NCBI GenBank assembly: GCA_021904315.1
Contig: CM038918.1
Coordinates: 5,905,349 to 5,969,348 of the forward strand
Length of the DNA stretch: 64,000 nt
Reading direction: 5' to 3'
Source: Sphagnum magellanicum
Lineage: Eukaryota > Streptophyta > Sphagnopsida > Sphagnales > Sphagnaceae
Shown here: piece by piece, positions 12,696 through 25,069 of the stretch
Layout of the letters: each line of letters begins with the position of its first letter
Numbering within the stretch: the first letter of the stretch is position 1
The notes under the pieces: model-generated
Databases searched by the model: none
Told to the model about the DNA's origin: nothing
Seen by the model: only the letters and a program-made list of their open reading frames with translations
Made by a program: the position numbers and the translations under genes

Positions 12696-14364
12696 ATCCT
12701 TGGGTGGTACCACTAGGAACATCACACTGTAACCAAAAGTGAGGGTCCAGAAATCCTACAGCCCATACGCCATCTCCCACGAACCCTGATTCTCATGCTC
12801 TATCAATCTGCTTCACATCTACAGACACCTAACCTCTCCTGACTTGGACTATCTTTCTGCTATCGCTCACTGATCTACTTGCAGCTTGAAGACCGATAGT
12901 CTCAACAACACAACGTTTGACACAACACACAGCTCTGGTCATGCCTTACACACAGATGTGTCAGAGAAAATGTTCGGATCTCATTCACAAATTATATACA
13001 TAATCCGAGAGCACAAGCACTGCCCTCGAACACAGTTTCTTACAAACAAGAGGCTCTGATTGTCCCTCCAATTCTTGCTCTCTCTCTCTCTCTCCTCTAT
13101 GTCCTCCTGCAGCAATGAGCTAGACCACAGCAGACGCAGCGGAAGATCACGATCATGGCCAAAACTCTTTGCTACGGAGCTACTTACTCTTCTCTTTCCT
13201 TCTGTCTTCCTCAAAATCTCTCCCCGTCTCCAGCTCTCTTTGCAATTTGCTTCTGCCCCTCAACTTACCTCATCACAACATTGTCTGCCTTCCAAAAACA
13301 GACAGACCTTACTTCCGACAAGTACAAAATTCATGAGCCTTTCTCCGCTCTCTCTATCAGCCTGTAATACCCTCCTGGTTCTCTTCTGCCGCCTTTTTTT
13401 TTTTACTAACTTCCTACTTGCCGAATTCCTTCCTTTTCCAAAAACAGCTTTCTGATCTTCCTGACCACTTTCCCCCGGCTTCTTCCAGAAGGTTCACTCG
13501 AATCCCAACGCCTCTCCATGCAACTCCTCCACACGGCCATCTCGTAATTGCAGCACCGACTTACACCATAACTCAGAACCGCCATCCAGCCCCCATCCGA
13601 TCATACCCATCATGCAAATCTTCCAGCAAACAACTTTGAACAAACCAATTAGTACTTCCCATGCAGATGTAATGCAGTGACGGCCGTCACAGACACAAAA
13701 CGACTCAAAGATGTGCTAATTAGTCTCCCTGATCAGTGGGCGCTCAAAAATTAGGGTCACCCCATTTCCCATTACAACACCTTGATTTTCCTAGACCCAT
13801 CAAACTTTGAAAAATCATAAGAAACACTTAAATGAACATTTTCATAATTTTGTTTTTGGAATACATTTATTAGGTTTCATCTATTTTGAAATCTTAATAA
13901 TACTAAAAATAATGTGTATTTTGATGTTCTTAATCATTGCATTTAGAAAAAAGTTTCAGGAATGTAATGCATGTTTTTTTCCTTGAACTTTTTGGTTAGG
14001 AACACAAATTTGGAACATGATTTATGAAATATATTCTATGATAATTTGAAAGTCATTTTATTTTTAGGTATTTATTTGGTAATTAATTGATTAAATGTGA
14101 TTTAGTTATGAATTTCCAAAATTAAAACTATCAATTTTTTAAAGGGCCATTTTAATTAAGAATATAAATTTTAAATTTTTTCTAAATTTTAAAATTCCCA
14201 AATAAACTTCAAGCCATATACTAAAACATGAAATTGATAAACATGAAAAAATAATAATTTATAATTGTGAAAAAAATTAATGAAAAAGACCCAGAAAAAT
14301 GATTTGGTTGTTTTTGGTTTCGTAACATTCCTTGAGGTGGTTCCTAGTGGTACCACGCAAGGAT
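12696..14364. mobile_element. TIR DNA transposon (non-autonomous, MITE-like), interrupted by a solo LTR
   Basis: The left end reads ATCCTTGGGTGGTACCACTA and the right end, reverse-complemented, reads ATCCTTGCGTGGTACCACTA. Inverted similarity extends to about 25 bp with one mismatch and contains the palindrome GTGGTACCAC. Removing the nested LTR (12728-13776) leaves about 615 bp that aligns along its length with the uninterrupted copy at 32907-33516. No transposase is encoded. I could not find a clear target-site duplication, so the superfamily is undetermined. Confidence 0.8.
12728..13776 (-). repeat. solo LTR, family A, nested in the TIR element
   Basis: On the minus strand it starts TGTAATGGGAAATGGGGTGA, matching the start of the 42381 copy (TGTAACCGAACATGGGGTGA). 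It ends CCCTCACTTTTGGTTACA, matching the other family members. Flanks are CACAC on the left and ACACC on the right, an imperfect 5-bp target duplication. G+C content is well above the flanks. A (TC)n run lies at about 13074-13094. The open frames inside (for example 13060-13455) are by-products of C-rich LTR sequence, not genes. Confidence 0.8.
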
Positions 14365-17300
14365 GGGGTCGCCTATCAAGATGGTAATTAAGATTCCATT
14401 GCCACATCTTCATAATTCATATTTTTTAATTTTTTTTTTCCAAGATTGGATTTAGGTCATTGTTGGACTAAAATTAAGTTGGATTTTATCCACCTTGGTC
14501 CATAAAGTGATTGAAATGTAGTTGTCACATCTTGATGGTCCAGATTTTTTAATTTTGAATTTTTTTTGTTAGGATTAAACTCTAATAAGCTTTGTTGATT
14601 GAAATTTAGTCCTTAGGATTATTCATTAAATCAATAATAAATAATTTAATAAAAAATATTTACATATTTTATTAAAAATTAAAAACACATTTGTGAAAAC
14701 ATTTAATCAACATCATGATTTACAATTGACTTGATAAACTAACACATTCATCAGATGTTGACATGAAAATGGCATGTCATGTCATAAGTCTATGACATAG
14801 GTCATGTAAAATTTGAACATTTAATGTGCACCTTTCTCCTTTCCTCAAGGAAATTCATTCGAAAATAAATTCTAAAAAATTATTGTTTGAAAATTTGCAC
14901 TTGTAACACTAGAAGAAATTTGAAAATCAACAATTCAATTTATGACTCATTTGTAGTTGTAATAGACAAATGCGATTAAAAATAGCCTAGTTGCTTAAAA
15001 CGAGTGCCATAAGATAGTTAGTTACAAAAGACATGGCATGGCCATGAAGTTGAAAATGTAGTTGCAAACCTGATGACTGGACCAAAAATTTTCATCCATT
15101 GCCATGGATGCTCGTTAGTATGATGTGGAACCCCAATTTGTGATTACATTTGCAACTAAATTTGGGATAGTTGCATGCTACCAAATGTGCCATTGACGCG
15201 TGGTTAGGATTTAACCACATAATAATTTAAAGAGCTAGTGGCCATAAAACATGTGGCAAATTTCCATTTTTTCAAAAAAGATATATTATAATTAAAATAA
15301 TATAATAATATAATAAATTCAATTCAATATTATAATTATAGTTATTAAATATTATAATTAATTCATGAACTATAATAGGCAACCTATTTTAGGCTAGGCT
15401 AAGGTAAAATAGGCTACTTAACATGGGCTCAATAGGTAGGTAAGATCTTATTTATTTTGTTGGGGACAAGTTTTTTTATTGACTCATCTCACATAACACA
15501 TGCACTATGTTTAGAGTGCATGCCATAAATATAGTCCATTCTTTCACCTAAATAATAGTGCCTATCCTACTTATTACTTTATGTTACATACCTACTATTT
15601 ACTACCTAGCCTACCTAATAAATTAATTACCTAGCCTACATTTAATAAATTAATTATTTAACATAACTAATTAATTAATCAATTAATACAAAAACACTAT
15701 GACATATCCACAAAACAAAATACTTCATGCTTAATTTATAACCTACTTAGGTTACATACCTACTATTTACTACCTAGCCTACCTAATAAGTTAATTATCT
15801 AGTCTACATTTAATAAATTAATTGTGTAACATAATTAATTAATTAATCAATTAATACAAAAACATTATGACATATCCACAACAAAAAATACCTCTTGCTT
15901 AAATTACCTACCTACCTATTACTAATAGTACCTATCCTACTTATTACATATTACTTAGCCTATCTAATTAATTAATAATGAAATACTTAATTCAAATTTT
16001 GTTAAAAATCTAGTTACCACAAAAACAAAAATAAAGCAATGATTTAACCAAATTGTTGAAAAAAACAATGTTATGGTGATATATAGCCAAAATTAAAATG
16101 GTTAATTTAAATTAATGTATTGAAATAAAATCATATTTATGTTGAAAAATTATGGAAATGCCATGTGTGCCATGTAGGTTAATTTGAGACATTCGACAAC
16201 TTATGTTGTCCATAGTTATAAGAAAATTATAGTTGTCACCATGCAATTTAATTATCATCCATTAATGGACATACAAGAAAAAACAAACAAAATATGTTAA
16301 AATTTCATTTACATTTTAACCTAAAACCTTTGTAGTTATATCATGCAATTACATATTCGATTAATAGTTGGTTGGACCCATCATTTGATTGCACATGTAG
16401 TGGTATATATTTGCAAGTGCATGGACATATAGGATTACAAATATCATAGTCACAAATGTAGTAGGTTTGGATAGTAGTTGCATTGTAATTGCAAAACGAT
16501 GGTCGAAATGGAGAAGATTTCTTCTAGTGTAATTTTGAATTTTCTTGTAGTTCAAGTAAATTGCATTCAAGAAAATTTAATTACATTTTTTCTACTTTTA
16601 ATCTGATGGAGATTTAAATATACTAATGTACTTTCAACTTTTACCTACTCCAAATCTAGATCAAAGTTTTAGTTGGTTCAAATATCTTTGAACACAATTA
16701 AATTCATGTGCTTGAAATGCTAATTTAAAAGTTATTTATCAATTACTTTTATTATACTTATGGCACTCATCTTAATGTAAACTCAATAGAGGTGAACTAA
16801 TAATTTCATACATTTCAGATTTAAAGAGGTTTCCAAGAGATTATAATAAAGGTGCATTCACACTTGGTGTTAGGGACTCTAGTGTTGAGTCCCCTAACAC
16901 CATGCTAGTCATTTAGGACTTACACCTACTTATCATGACATTTTATGTTAAGTTAGCATTCATTTAACATAAAGCTATTGCCCATTTAACATTGGGTGCC
17001 ACCTAGATTTCCATTGCAATTACAATGGCTTCTCTCTTTATATATATCGAACAAGATGAAATAGTTTGATTTTTGATATATTTGATACAATGGAAATTCT
17101 AATGGAATTATTTGAACAATAAAATGATCTAAGTATGGTTTAATCACCGGATTATGAGGCAAGAAAAATATCTATATCTTGAATAAAATCTAGAGTTTGA
17201 ATATATTTCTTCTTTCTAGAGATAAATATATTCAGAATTGATTTTATTATCATTCCCCTTCCCTTAATGAATATGACTAGTATTGGTGAAAAAATCAAAA

Positions 17301-17929
17301 GAGAGAGTTAGTAAAGGATCTTTTATAAACAATCCTCCATAATCTCGGATAATCTCGGATGTTATCCGTCCCCTGTACGTAAATCTAATAAGATGATGCA
17401 AATAAAGGTTCCTAAATTTGTAAAAATATAAAATAATAAGTAAATCATCATACTTGCATATCCGTTATGATCTCCAGCAATTATTCCGATCATTAGATAT
17501 CCAATTTGACTTATGATCATTGACTTTTAATATCAAGTGTGAATGCACTATATGTAAAATGTTTTTGCATTTATGCTAAAAACAAGAGACTAAAACTTTT
17601 AGTAGACTACTTGTTTTGTTTACTTTACCATGCTTTCACATAAAGAATTAGTAAAGCAAAATTTCATAACACATTACCAAGGTGAGCTAGATTCACTAGG
17701 TTGTCAGGATAAGAGGAGCACAAAACACACATGAGGAGGGCTGAGGCTACACCCACCCCAAAGAAACTAAAGAAAACAAGCTCAAATTACAAGACTTGTA
17801 AAAAGAATCTTGAATGCTTGCTTTGGAAGAAGAAGTCTGTGATAAATTGTGAATGATATATGCAGTAATGCTACTACTAACTAATATGGCTTTAGTATTT
17901 CTGCACATGTAAGTACTGAAATAGATTAA
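14365..17929. other. AT-rich repeat DNA, no gene seen
   Basis: No coding signal. It contains a TACC tract at about 15380-15990, in which two successive blocks (15590-15720 and 15755-15890) share CTACCTAGCCTACCTAATAA and further words, showing local duplication. It also holds a foldback pair at about 17182-17248 (GAATATATTT with AAATATATTC inside AATAAAATC with GATTTTATT) and the hairpins listed next. Confidence 0.65.
16866..16973. repeat. two adjacent hairpin-forming inverted repeats
   Basis: The first pairs GGTGTTAGGGACTC with GAGTCCCCTAACACC (16866-16901, one bulged base, 7-base loop). The second pairs TTTATGTTAA with TTAACATAAA (16942-16973). Confidence 0.7.
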
Positions 17930-20420
17930 GCGTTAATTCCATTGTATCTTGTCTCTAGATTTAAAACTTTGTTTCAAGTTTTCAGGCCTCTCAATTACTA
18001 TGGTTGCATATATAACACCTCAAGTCTAGCTGCTGATCGCCTGCAGTGTCAAATTCATGCTGCTAGCTTTGGCAATATTCAATCCAGCAGCAGCTTGCGC
18101 CATACTTCAAAACATTATTTACACGCTTTTATGTCAAGGAAGAAGTTCACTCATGATCAAACTGAGAATTACTCAAATTTAAGGATCCATGACGAGTGCT
18201 TGATCACCAGACATTCTTGGAAAGGATTTCAACTCTAATCTTTGCATTTGAGAAAAGCACAGAGTTTTTAGGATAAAAGGATTTAAAACGAGTTTGATGG
18301 TTTAGAACTATTGGAAACGAGAGCAGGGACGAGTAGAAGCCACTAACGGCTGAGATCGAGGGGGCAACTTTGTTTGTAGAGTAATGTACTCATACTCGTC
18401 GTGTCAGAGATGCGACTAACGAAGCAGGTATAATGTTAGCTCGGTGGGATTTTGTAAGTTTCTTTCAGTCCCTGACAAAGTTTTGTATCCTTTCGATCCT
18501 GCTGGTTTTAGTACTTTGAAAAGTATTGAAGTCCACAACCATGTCGCGGCTCATGGCCTCGACTTTAATTTACTGGTCTGATAAATTCATCAAGGATGAA
18601 GCAAACGTCGTACCGAAGGTAATGGTGCAGTTCTGACACCAATTTGATTAACGCCAGACTGCTAGTTTGACTGCAGGATTGCTAATTTTATTTCCACGGA
18701 GTTGCAAAGTTGTGGGTGATTACAAACACAAAACCAGGCCAACTGAAAGTCGGCTGATGAAGATGATTATACCTGCCCCTACTACTCGGAAGGCCGCTGG
18801 TGCATGTTGCAGCAAGCTAATTTATCGAGCCACCTATAAGAATAGCAACTGCTTCGATGTCGCTGTGATTTTTGTGCCCACCAGCACGGAATCTGCATGT
18901 TGGCAGCTACGAGTTATATAAAAGTCTAGTACTAGGACTCGTGGTTTTCCGACGCAACACTGCATTGTGCATGGTTGCTGCATTGGATTAAAAATTGAGG
19001 CAGTTGTCAAGCCTAGGATATATATATTTTTCCGATGTTTTAAGATCAGGGTTGTTGAAATTGATCTCGAAAATACATCGGTGAATGTCAGACTAGCGAA
19101 AGAACTACTAGGCCTGCGTTTCGACAACAAATAATTTGTAGACGACCTGCAATCGAACCCACGGCTAGCTAGCTTCAATACTTGCGTGTTTGACCACGTG
19201 CCATGAGTCGATCAAGAGACGAGTATTGACACAAGCTGTGGTCCTAGTGTGAATACAATACACAACACACAACTTAGAGCAGCTAAATGTACCGTGAAAG
19301 GTCGACAGTAATTAATCAAGTGATTTGGGGAAGCTGTTGAACAGCTTTTGCAGACTGCACGATGGTCAATCGAAATCGAGCTAGCAAGGATTGACAGACT
19401 AGCTGTGGGACCATGGCTCACGAGCAAGGAATGGTGCACAGGTCTGCATTAGGACAAGAAAGACTAAAAGCTGGCCCGCACTAGAAAGTACTAGCAGAGA
19501 ATAAAGGAGCAGCCGCAGGAGCAGTCAAAAACATACTACTTTAAACTGGGAGAACAACGGGAAAGGTAGTACGACAACACATTCCTACTTTACCATCTGC
19601 ATATAGTGTAAAAATGCTTCAGGATGCCGGATAATTAGTATTTTGTTCTATTCCATGACACTGCCCGCTGTACCTTTGCCTCCCTCCTTACGCAACACGA
19701 GCTCCTTCCACACTCCGCCAGCTCTGCATGCAGCGTAGCCGAAAATATCAGTACTTGTTTGATGACTTTTCCCTGTTGCAAGTTATACGGAATACAATCC
19801 ATATTACAAACAGACCAAGAAAAAAAACCCAAAAAAAAGAACCCCTTCACTTGAATTAAGAAATCATCAGAGAATTGATCAACCGCACATCATGACGCAA
19901 GGTGAACTAGAAGGGTTGGTCAAGACCTGACGTGGCAAGCTGGGTCTTTTACGCACTTGCCGGCTACAGATCGAAATGCATCGGCACCGGCCATAATATC
20001 CCCTGTGCTGCTGCTGCTGCTCCTAGCGAGCTGCAGCAATTGCACCAGCTTAAGACTAGATCCTTTGTTTGCAACTGCATAAAATCGTCATCCAATCCTT
20101 CCATAACAGCTACCCGCAAGTTGCAAAGTCGATCTCGTGCTCGTCGGGTGGTCGAGTAGAGCACTTGGAATTTAGGCATACATCGATCCGTTATAAGCAG
20201 ATGATGATCAGATCAAGTGTTTCATTCTAAACAGGAGTTTAAATTACCGGACCAGCTCATGCCTGCAGATCTATTAATCGGTCAGGTATACAAAAACTCT
20301 AGATTGGTAAATCTGTTGTTAGCTGCTGGCCTGCTGTTTTACAATTAGAGAGAAACTGACGAAGAAGATCCGACGCTTATAACCAAGCGGCCCAATTGGT
20401 TGGTTGTTTAATGGCTCTGC
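17930..20420. mobile_element. GC-richer island, probable decayed LTR-retroelement fragment (minus strand)
   Basis: Base composition rises sharply compared with both flanks. At 18632-18641 the minus strand reads TGGTGTCAGA, one base from the initiator-tRNA primer-binding site. Just beyond it the plus strand starts TGATTAACGCC (18645), as an LTR end would. If so, 18645 to about 20400 would be the LTR and 17930-18631 the start of the interior, where a short minus-strand frame opens with MSRDMVVDFNTF (about 18558 leftward). I found neither a second LTR nor any pol motif. The open frames at 17942-18238 and 18834-19178 are not recognisable proteins. Confidence 0.4.
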
Positions 20421-20664
20421 CCAGTTATGGCCAGTTCAAACTAACAAGAGTTATAATAGGGAATATGGTTCCACCAAGTTCCCAAAAAATGAGTTTGCTG
20501 TAGTAGTAACATTAACACCTTGTGAACATTCCTCAAAAAAGTGGGACTGAATGAAAACTACATTATTGGGTCAGCCAATGTGAACCAGCACCCACACCAG
20601 CTGCACCTTCAGCTTTTTGGAGCCAGACCTCTTAGTGGCCATATTAAGCCCTAAATTTAGGACC

Positions 20665-20703
20665 GGTCTCTGAGTCCAAATCTTGTCTTTGGACTCAGAG
20701 ACC
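20665..20703. repeat. perfect 16-bp hairpin
   Basis: GGTCTCTGAGTCCAAA (20665-20680), a 7-base loop, then its exact reverse complement (20688-20703). Confidence 0.9.
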
Positions 20704-20706
20704 ATT

Positions 20707-20791
20707 AAATTGCTTCTAAATATTACAAGTATCTCAGGCTTAGAATGTCTAAATCTAAGCATGAGATATTTCTAATATTTAGAAGCAATTT
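20707..20791. repeat. 38-bp foldback with 9-base loop
   Basis: Left arm 20707-20744 starts AAATTGCTTCTAAATATTA. Right arm 20754-20791 ends TAATATTTAGAAGCAATTT. Only 3 of 38 positions mismatch. It begins 4 bases after the previous hairpin. The length and pairing are in the range of a microRNA precursor or a small foldback element. Confidence 0.85.
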
Positions 20792-21559
20792 GAAATGGAT
20801 TTTGGGGTTCTTAGCCTGGTACCAGTGTGGGTGCTTGCTACTTCACCCAAGGTGGGTCATCTAGACTAGAACCTTTATAGGAGGAGCCAAAAAATTAAGC
20901 ACAGATCTATGCCATCCACCAAGCATCAGGTTATGAGTTGATTTCAACTTTCACACCAGCAAGAGTATAATAGGAAAAATGGTTCCACCAAGTTCCCAAA
21001 ATATAGGCTCACAGTCTGCACAGTAACACCTTGTGTAGGCTCCTAAACAATGTGGGATTAAATGAAAACTAAATCGTTCACAGATAATGTTTCCCTGGGG
21101 CCAGGGGTGAGCCTGCACCTACACTCCTACCATCACCGTCTTTAGTGAAGTCTTTTAGTGATCGTAAAACACTTGGCATTTTGTCATACTGCAAATGGAT
21201 GGACCTTACATGCAATAATGAGTTGTCAGGAACTAGTGGGCATTTTGAAAAGTGAAATGCCCATAGAGGTGAGTGTTTGGAAAAGTGACTACACTAAAAG
21301 GTCACACACTACACAATTGATCAGCAGCCAAGTTCAAAGACCTTGGAATTTCAATGTTGATCCTATGGGCATGCTAACTTACCCTTCACTTAGTTACTAG
21401 GTAACAGTAATGAATCTATACCTGTGATTCTTTGATAATCACATTAACAAAACTGGGAGTCTCTTTATTTGCTAATCTCTAAGAGTAGCGGCCCCAGTCT
21501 TGCTACTACTTTGGGGATCAGCTAATATATCTTGATGGGAGCTTGATGGGAGCAACCTC

Positions 21560-21683
21560 GGTCTACACCAGTGTTGGCTGATTTTGAATTTTTGATTGAA
21601 TCCAAGTTCAGATTTTGATCAGGTCTACACCAGTGTTGGCTGATTTCGAATTTTTGGTCAAATCCAAGTTCAGATTTCAATCA
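21560..21683. repeat. 62-bp tandem duplication
   Basis: Two units begin GGTCTACACCAGTGTTGGCT (21560 and 21622) and both end near TCCAAGTTCAGATTT. A shorter GCTTGATGGGA repeat lies just upstream. Confidence 0.9.
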
Positions 21684-24600
21684 TATTTAAGAATTGAACC
21701 CAACAGGTTTACATGGACCCAAATGTGACCAAAAATCAGAACTATTAGGTTTTAAGGGCTTTTTACATAGTTAAGTTCTTAGGGTTAGGTAGGGTCTAGG
21801 TTTCTAAGTTTAGATAATGTTTAAGGTTTTTCTGTTTTAGAGCCTTATGTCTAAGTTCTTGGGTTATAATTCATAGGTTCTAGTCTTAAGTTTTAATACA
21901 TAAGGACATTTTCAATGTGCATTAAAATGGTCTTTATACAAATATGTTGTGATATTCTTTAGGTTGTTTCTTATGTTTGATAGGGGCCCAAATAAGGTGC
22001 ATATGGGTGGGGATCATTGTTGGCTAACTATTTCTTATGTTGTTTTTCATTGTTGCTTTTGCAAACATGTTGAGGAACACTTTCAGAACTTTGAGAACCC
22101 ATTGGGAACATAATTGAACACCATGTGAAACTTTTGAAAATGTGGTGGGAATGCTTCAAGAACACCAAAATCCAAAACAAATAAAAATGTTTAGAAATCA
22201 ACTTTCAAACCATCCCCAAAAAAAAGCTGAAACTGCCCTCAGTCTATTTACCCAGAACCAAAGGTTCTTCAAAACCATTCATCAAGAAAATTTGACCAAG
22301 AACCAACAAATTTTTAATTTTTGAAACCATTCCCTAGACTTGGACCAGACAATTCTTGTAAAAACGAAGGATGGGCCAACACTGGGCCAGAAGTCTTGAC
22401 CAGGTTTGGGCTTTTCTTTACTCCAGTTCCAGTTCTAGAATATGAGTTATAATTGTCTCGGTTGCAGTTCCACAAATAAATAGAACCAAGAATTTAGGTC
22501 CAGTTCTTCTGGTGACAAAATTCAACTGAACAGTTCCAAAATTTATATACAGTTCCAATCCAGTTCTTACTAATTTGAACCAGAACCGGTGATTGACTAC
22601 CTATTAACCTTGGATTAACCCCTAGTCACTTCCGTTTCCTTTCTTTGCTTTTCTTCAAAAAGAACCACCTTGGTTTGGGTTTTGCACATAAACAGAACTG
22701 GGAACTAGGTTTCAAGTTTGGTTTCAGCTCTAAAAACTAGTCCCAATTTTGATTTGGTTATTAATTACTAAAATTAGTTGTTCTAACCTTCTAAAGTGGG
22801 TACTTGCCCCATATTGGTCAAACTATTGTTAGCCAGTTCTTGATTTTTAGAAGAAACATTGGGTTCATTGGTTCTTTTTTTAAAAACTCCCTAGTTGTGA
22901 ATCTAAGGAATATTTTCAAAAATTAAAACTTGTCAACTTCAGGGTAGGGTTCAATTTATTAGACTGCGAATTTTCATGTCAATAATTCTAAGCGTGATGG
23001 GACCTGTTGATTCTGAGTTCAAGGCTAATTTTGGGTTTCATATTCTTTTTAAACCATTGAAGTTGCATTTCAACTCATCCTCTTCCTTAGGAGTGTGGAT
23101 GCTCGGGGGAGGGGGGGAGCTCTTTACCTTTTCAAGGTACCCTCATGTTTGTAGGGTATTAATTTTCTATTTAACTATAAATGAGATGAATGTTAATATC
23201 TACCATTATATATATGATATTTTTGAAAGTTAAAAATATTTTCATTTATTTATAAATGATAAAAACATCTTTGACTATATTTTCAAATGACTTATTTATT
23301 TTATTAATATTTTGAAATTGTAAAGGAGATTTTTTAAATAATTTTTATAAATTTTACCTCCGAAATAATATAAAAATACCTTATTTTGAATTGACGTCCT
23401 TTACTAAAAAAATGTAACTGAACTTTGTAAGCAAACCCCCCATGTGTGGATGGTGACCATATTAGAAAGGGGTGTCATTGGCCGTTGTTTGCCTTTGGGA
23501 TCTCAGTCAAACATGAACTTGACTTTTACACCCAACTCATTGCCTTCATTAGTAAGTCTCATTTATTTCATGTAATGAGGTAGCTCATGGCTCTAATGTC
23601 CAGACATCTAGACTAAGTTTGACATTATTTTAAGGTTGTGCTGCATCCAAAGTATTTATGTAAAGGTTGGAATTTTAATGTTGCCATTGGAGATGTCATT
23701 ATCCATTGAAGCTTAGGGTTAGGACCTAAGACCCTAAAATCTAGGAAATACAAACCTTATCTAAAGGTAGGACCCTAGCCCTTACTCGCTATGCCTCAGA
23801 CCTTGTAAAAACCCCTTACGACCCGTTGGGTTTGGTTGCAAGGCCAAGTGTGGTTCTTGGTTATGTTTGGGCCCATGTAGATGTGCAAGAACCAGTCTAG
23901 TCTAAAACCCACATTCCAAATCCAAAACTGAACTTGGCCTGAAATCCAAAATTGGTCATCACAGGTCTAGACTCTAGGCACGGAGGAAGTTGTCTGAACA
24001 TCCGTTTGAAAGCCATTCACCAATGCATCATCCATTGAAAGCCTAGTATAACATTCATAACTACGTTGTGAATGAACCCCAATTGAGTTGACATGGGGTT
24101 TCATCTTGGTAAACTATCCTATAAAGGATGCAGGATAGGTCCTCTACGTAGGTGGCGGGATAATAGGTAATTGCTAGATAAGTAGGTAGATGTATGTAGA
24201 ATATGGTTAGTATGCAAGCACGGCTAACCATCGTTAGCATGTGGCACTGAAGCATTTCCTGCACACTGCTCATAGTGGCTGGCGGCTTTCACTCTGGCCA
24301 AACTCATGGGGCAGATAAATTTGATGTTGGTTGTGGATCAATCCCAGACAGCATCATGTGAATGAAATTTTCAGAATATGAAATTTCCAGAATTTCAAAG
24401 TCACAAAGCATGACTTATACTGGGCACAAGGAAGGGGAGGACCAATCAGCAATGGGTACTGCTTCTTTGTTCCCTGACTGCCCAATTGCCTGACCAAGAT
24501 GTGTCTGGTGATGTCCAGACACATCTTGAAGCTACCCAGACACAAATTTTGTGTCTTATTATACATGCTCTGGGTATGTAATGAACACTAGGAGGCATAT

Positions 24601-25069
24601 TATGTCTCTTAGTTTTACAATATATTCTTATAATAAAATTTAATTTCTTTAAATTTTACAACTTATCCCTATATTTATCCAAAAGTTAGTGGAAAGAAAA
24701 TTACAGATTTTGAATTTTACAATTTATTTATATATCAATTCCAATGATGACCCAAAACCATGTAAAGTCTAATAATTATTCAATCTACATGAATATGAAA
24801 TTTTTTCAAACTAGATTAATTTTGATCATTTTTATGTGACTTACTTAGGACCTCAAGACTGGTTACAAGTGCTTAATTAATCATTTTTCACCTTCAAATG
24901 TCAATATAATTTACACATATTTTTATATGTCATTTTTTAATGGATATTACATCACACTATGTAAATTATATGAAAAACATTTAATCCTAAGTGAAGTTAA
25001 AAATTGACAAGTGTGTTATTCAGGATTGGTTACACTTGCAATGGCTCATTATATTGTAAACTTACCCAT
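21684..25069. other. non-coding sequence, no gene seen
   Basis: Moderate-complexity DNA with repeated GGTTC/CCAGTTC-like words (about 22430-22760). It has no protein motif in any frame. Confidence 0.6.
24495..24528. repeat. perfect 14-bp hairpin
   Basis: CAAGATGTGTCTGG, a 6-base loop, then the exact reverse complement. A smaller GACACAA/TTGTGTC stem follows at about 24540. Confidence 0.9.

Larger units (their letters stand above)
20420..21130. repeat. pair of ~180-bp direct repeats flanking a hairpin-rich core
   Basis: About 20423-20600 and 20932-21130 share ATGGTTCCACCAAGTTCCCA, AACACCTTGTG, GTGGGA and AATGAAAACTA in the same order. They lie about 510 bp apart. The layout would fit a miniature terminal-repeat element or a simple duplication. 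The core holds the two hairpins listed separately. Confidence 0.6.

Noticed and set aside
13060-13455. 131-codon plus-strand frame rich in Ser and Leu
   Set aside because: It lies wholly inside a solo LTR, overlaps other open frames on both strands, and reflects C-rich composition with a (TC)n run.
19142-19205. tRNA-like stretch on the minus strand (GGTTCGATTGC and TGGCACGTGG)
   Set aside because: The two promoter-box-like motifs are present, but the T-stem does not pair and no acceptor or anticodon stem could be formed. It may be a SINE trace but is not supportable as a tRNA gene.
20571-20762. 63-codon minus-strand frame
   Set aside because: It runs through the two hairpins, and its openness is a by-product of the inverted repeats.
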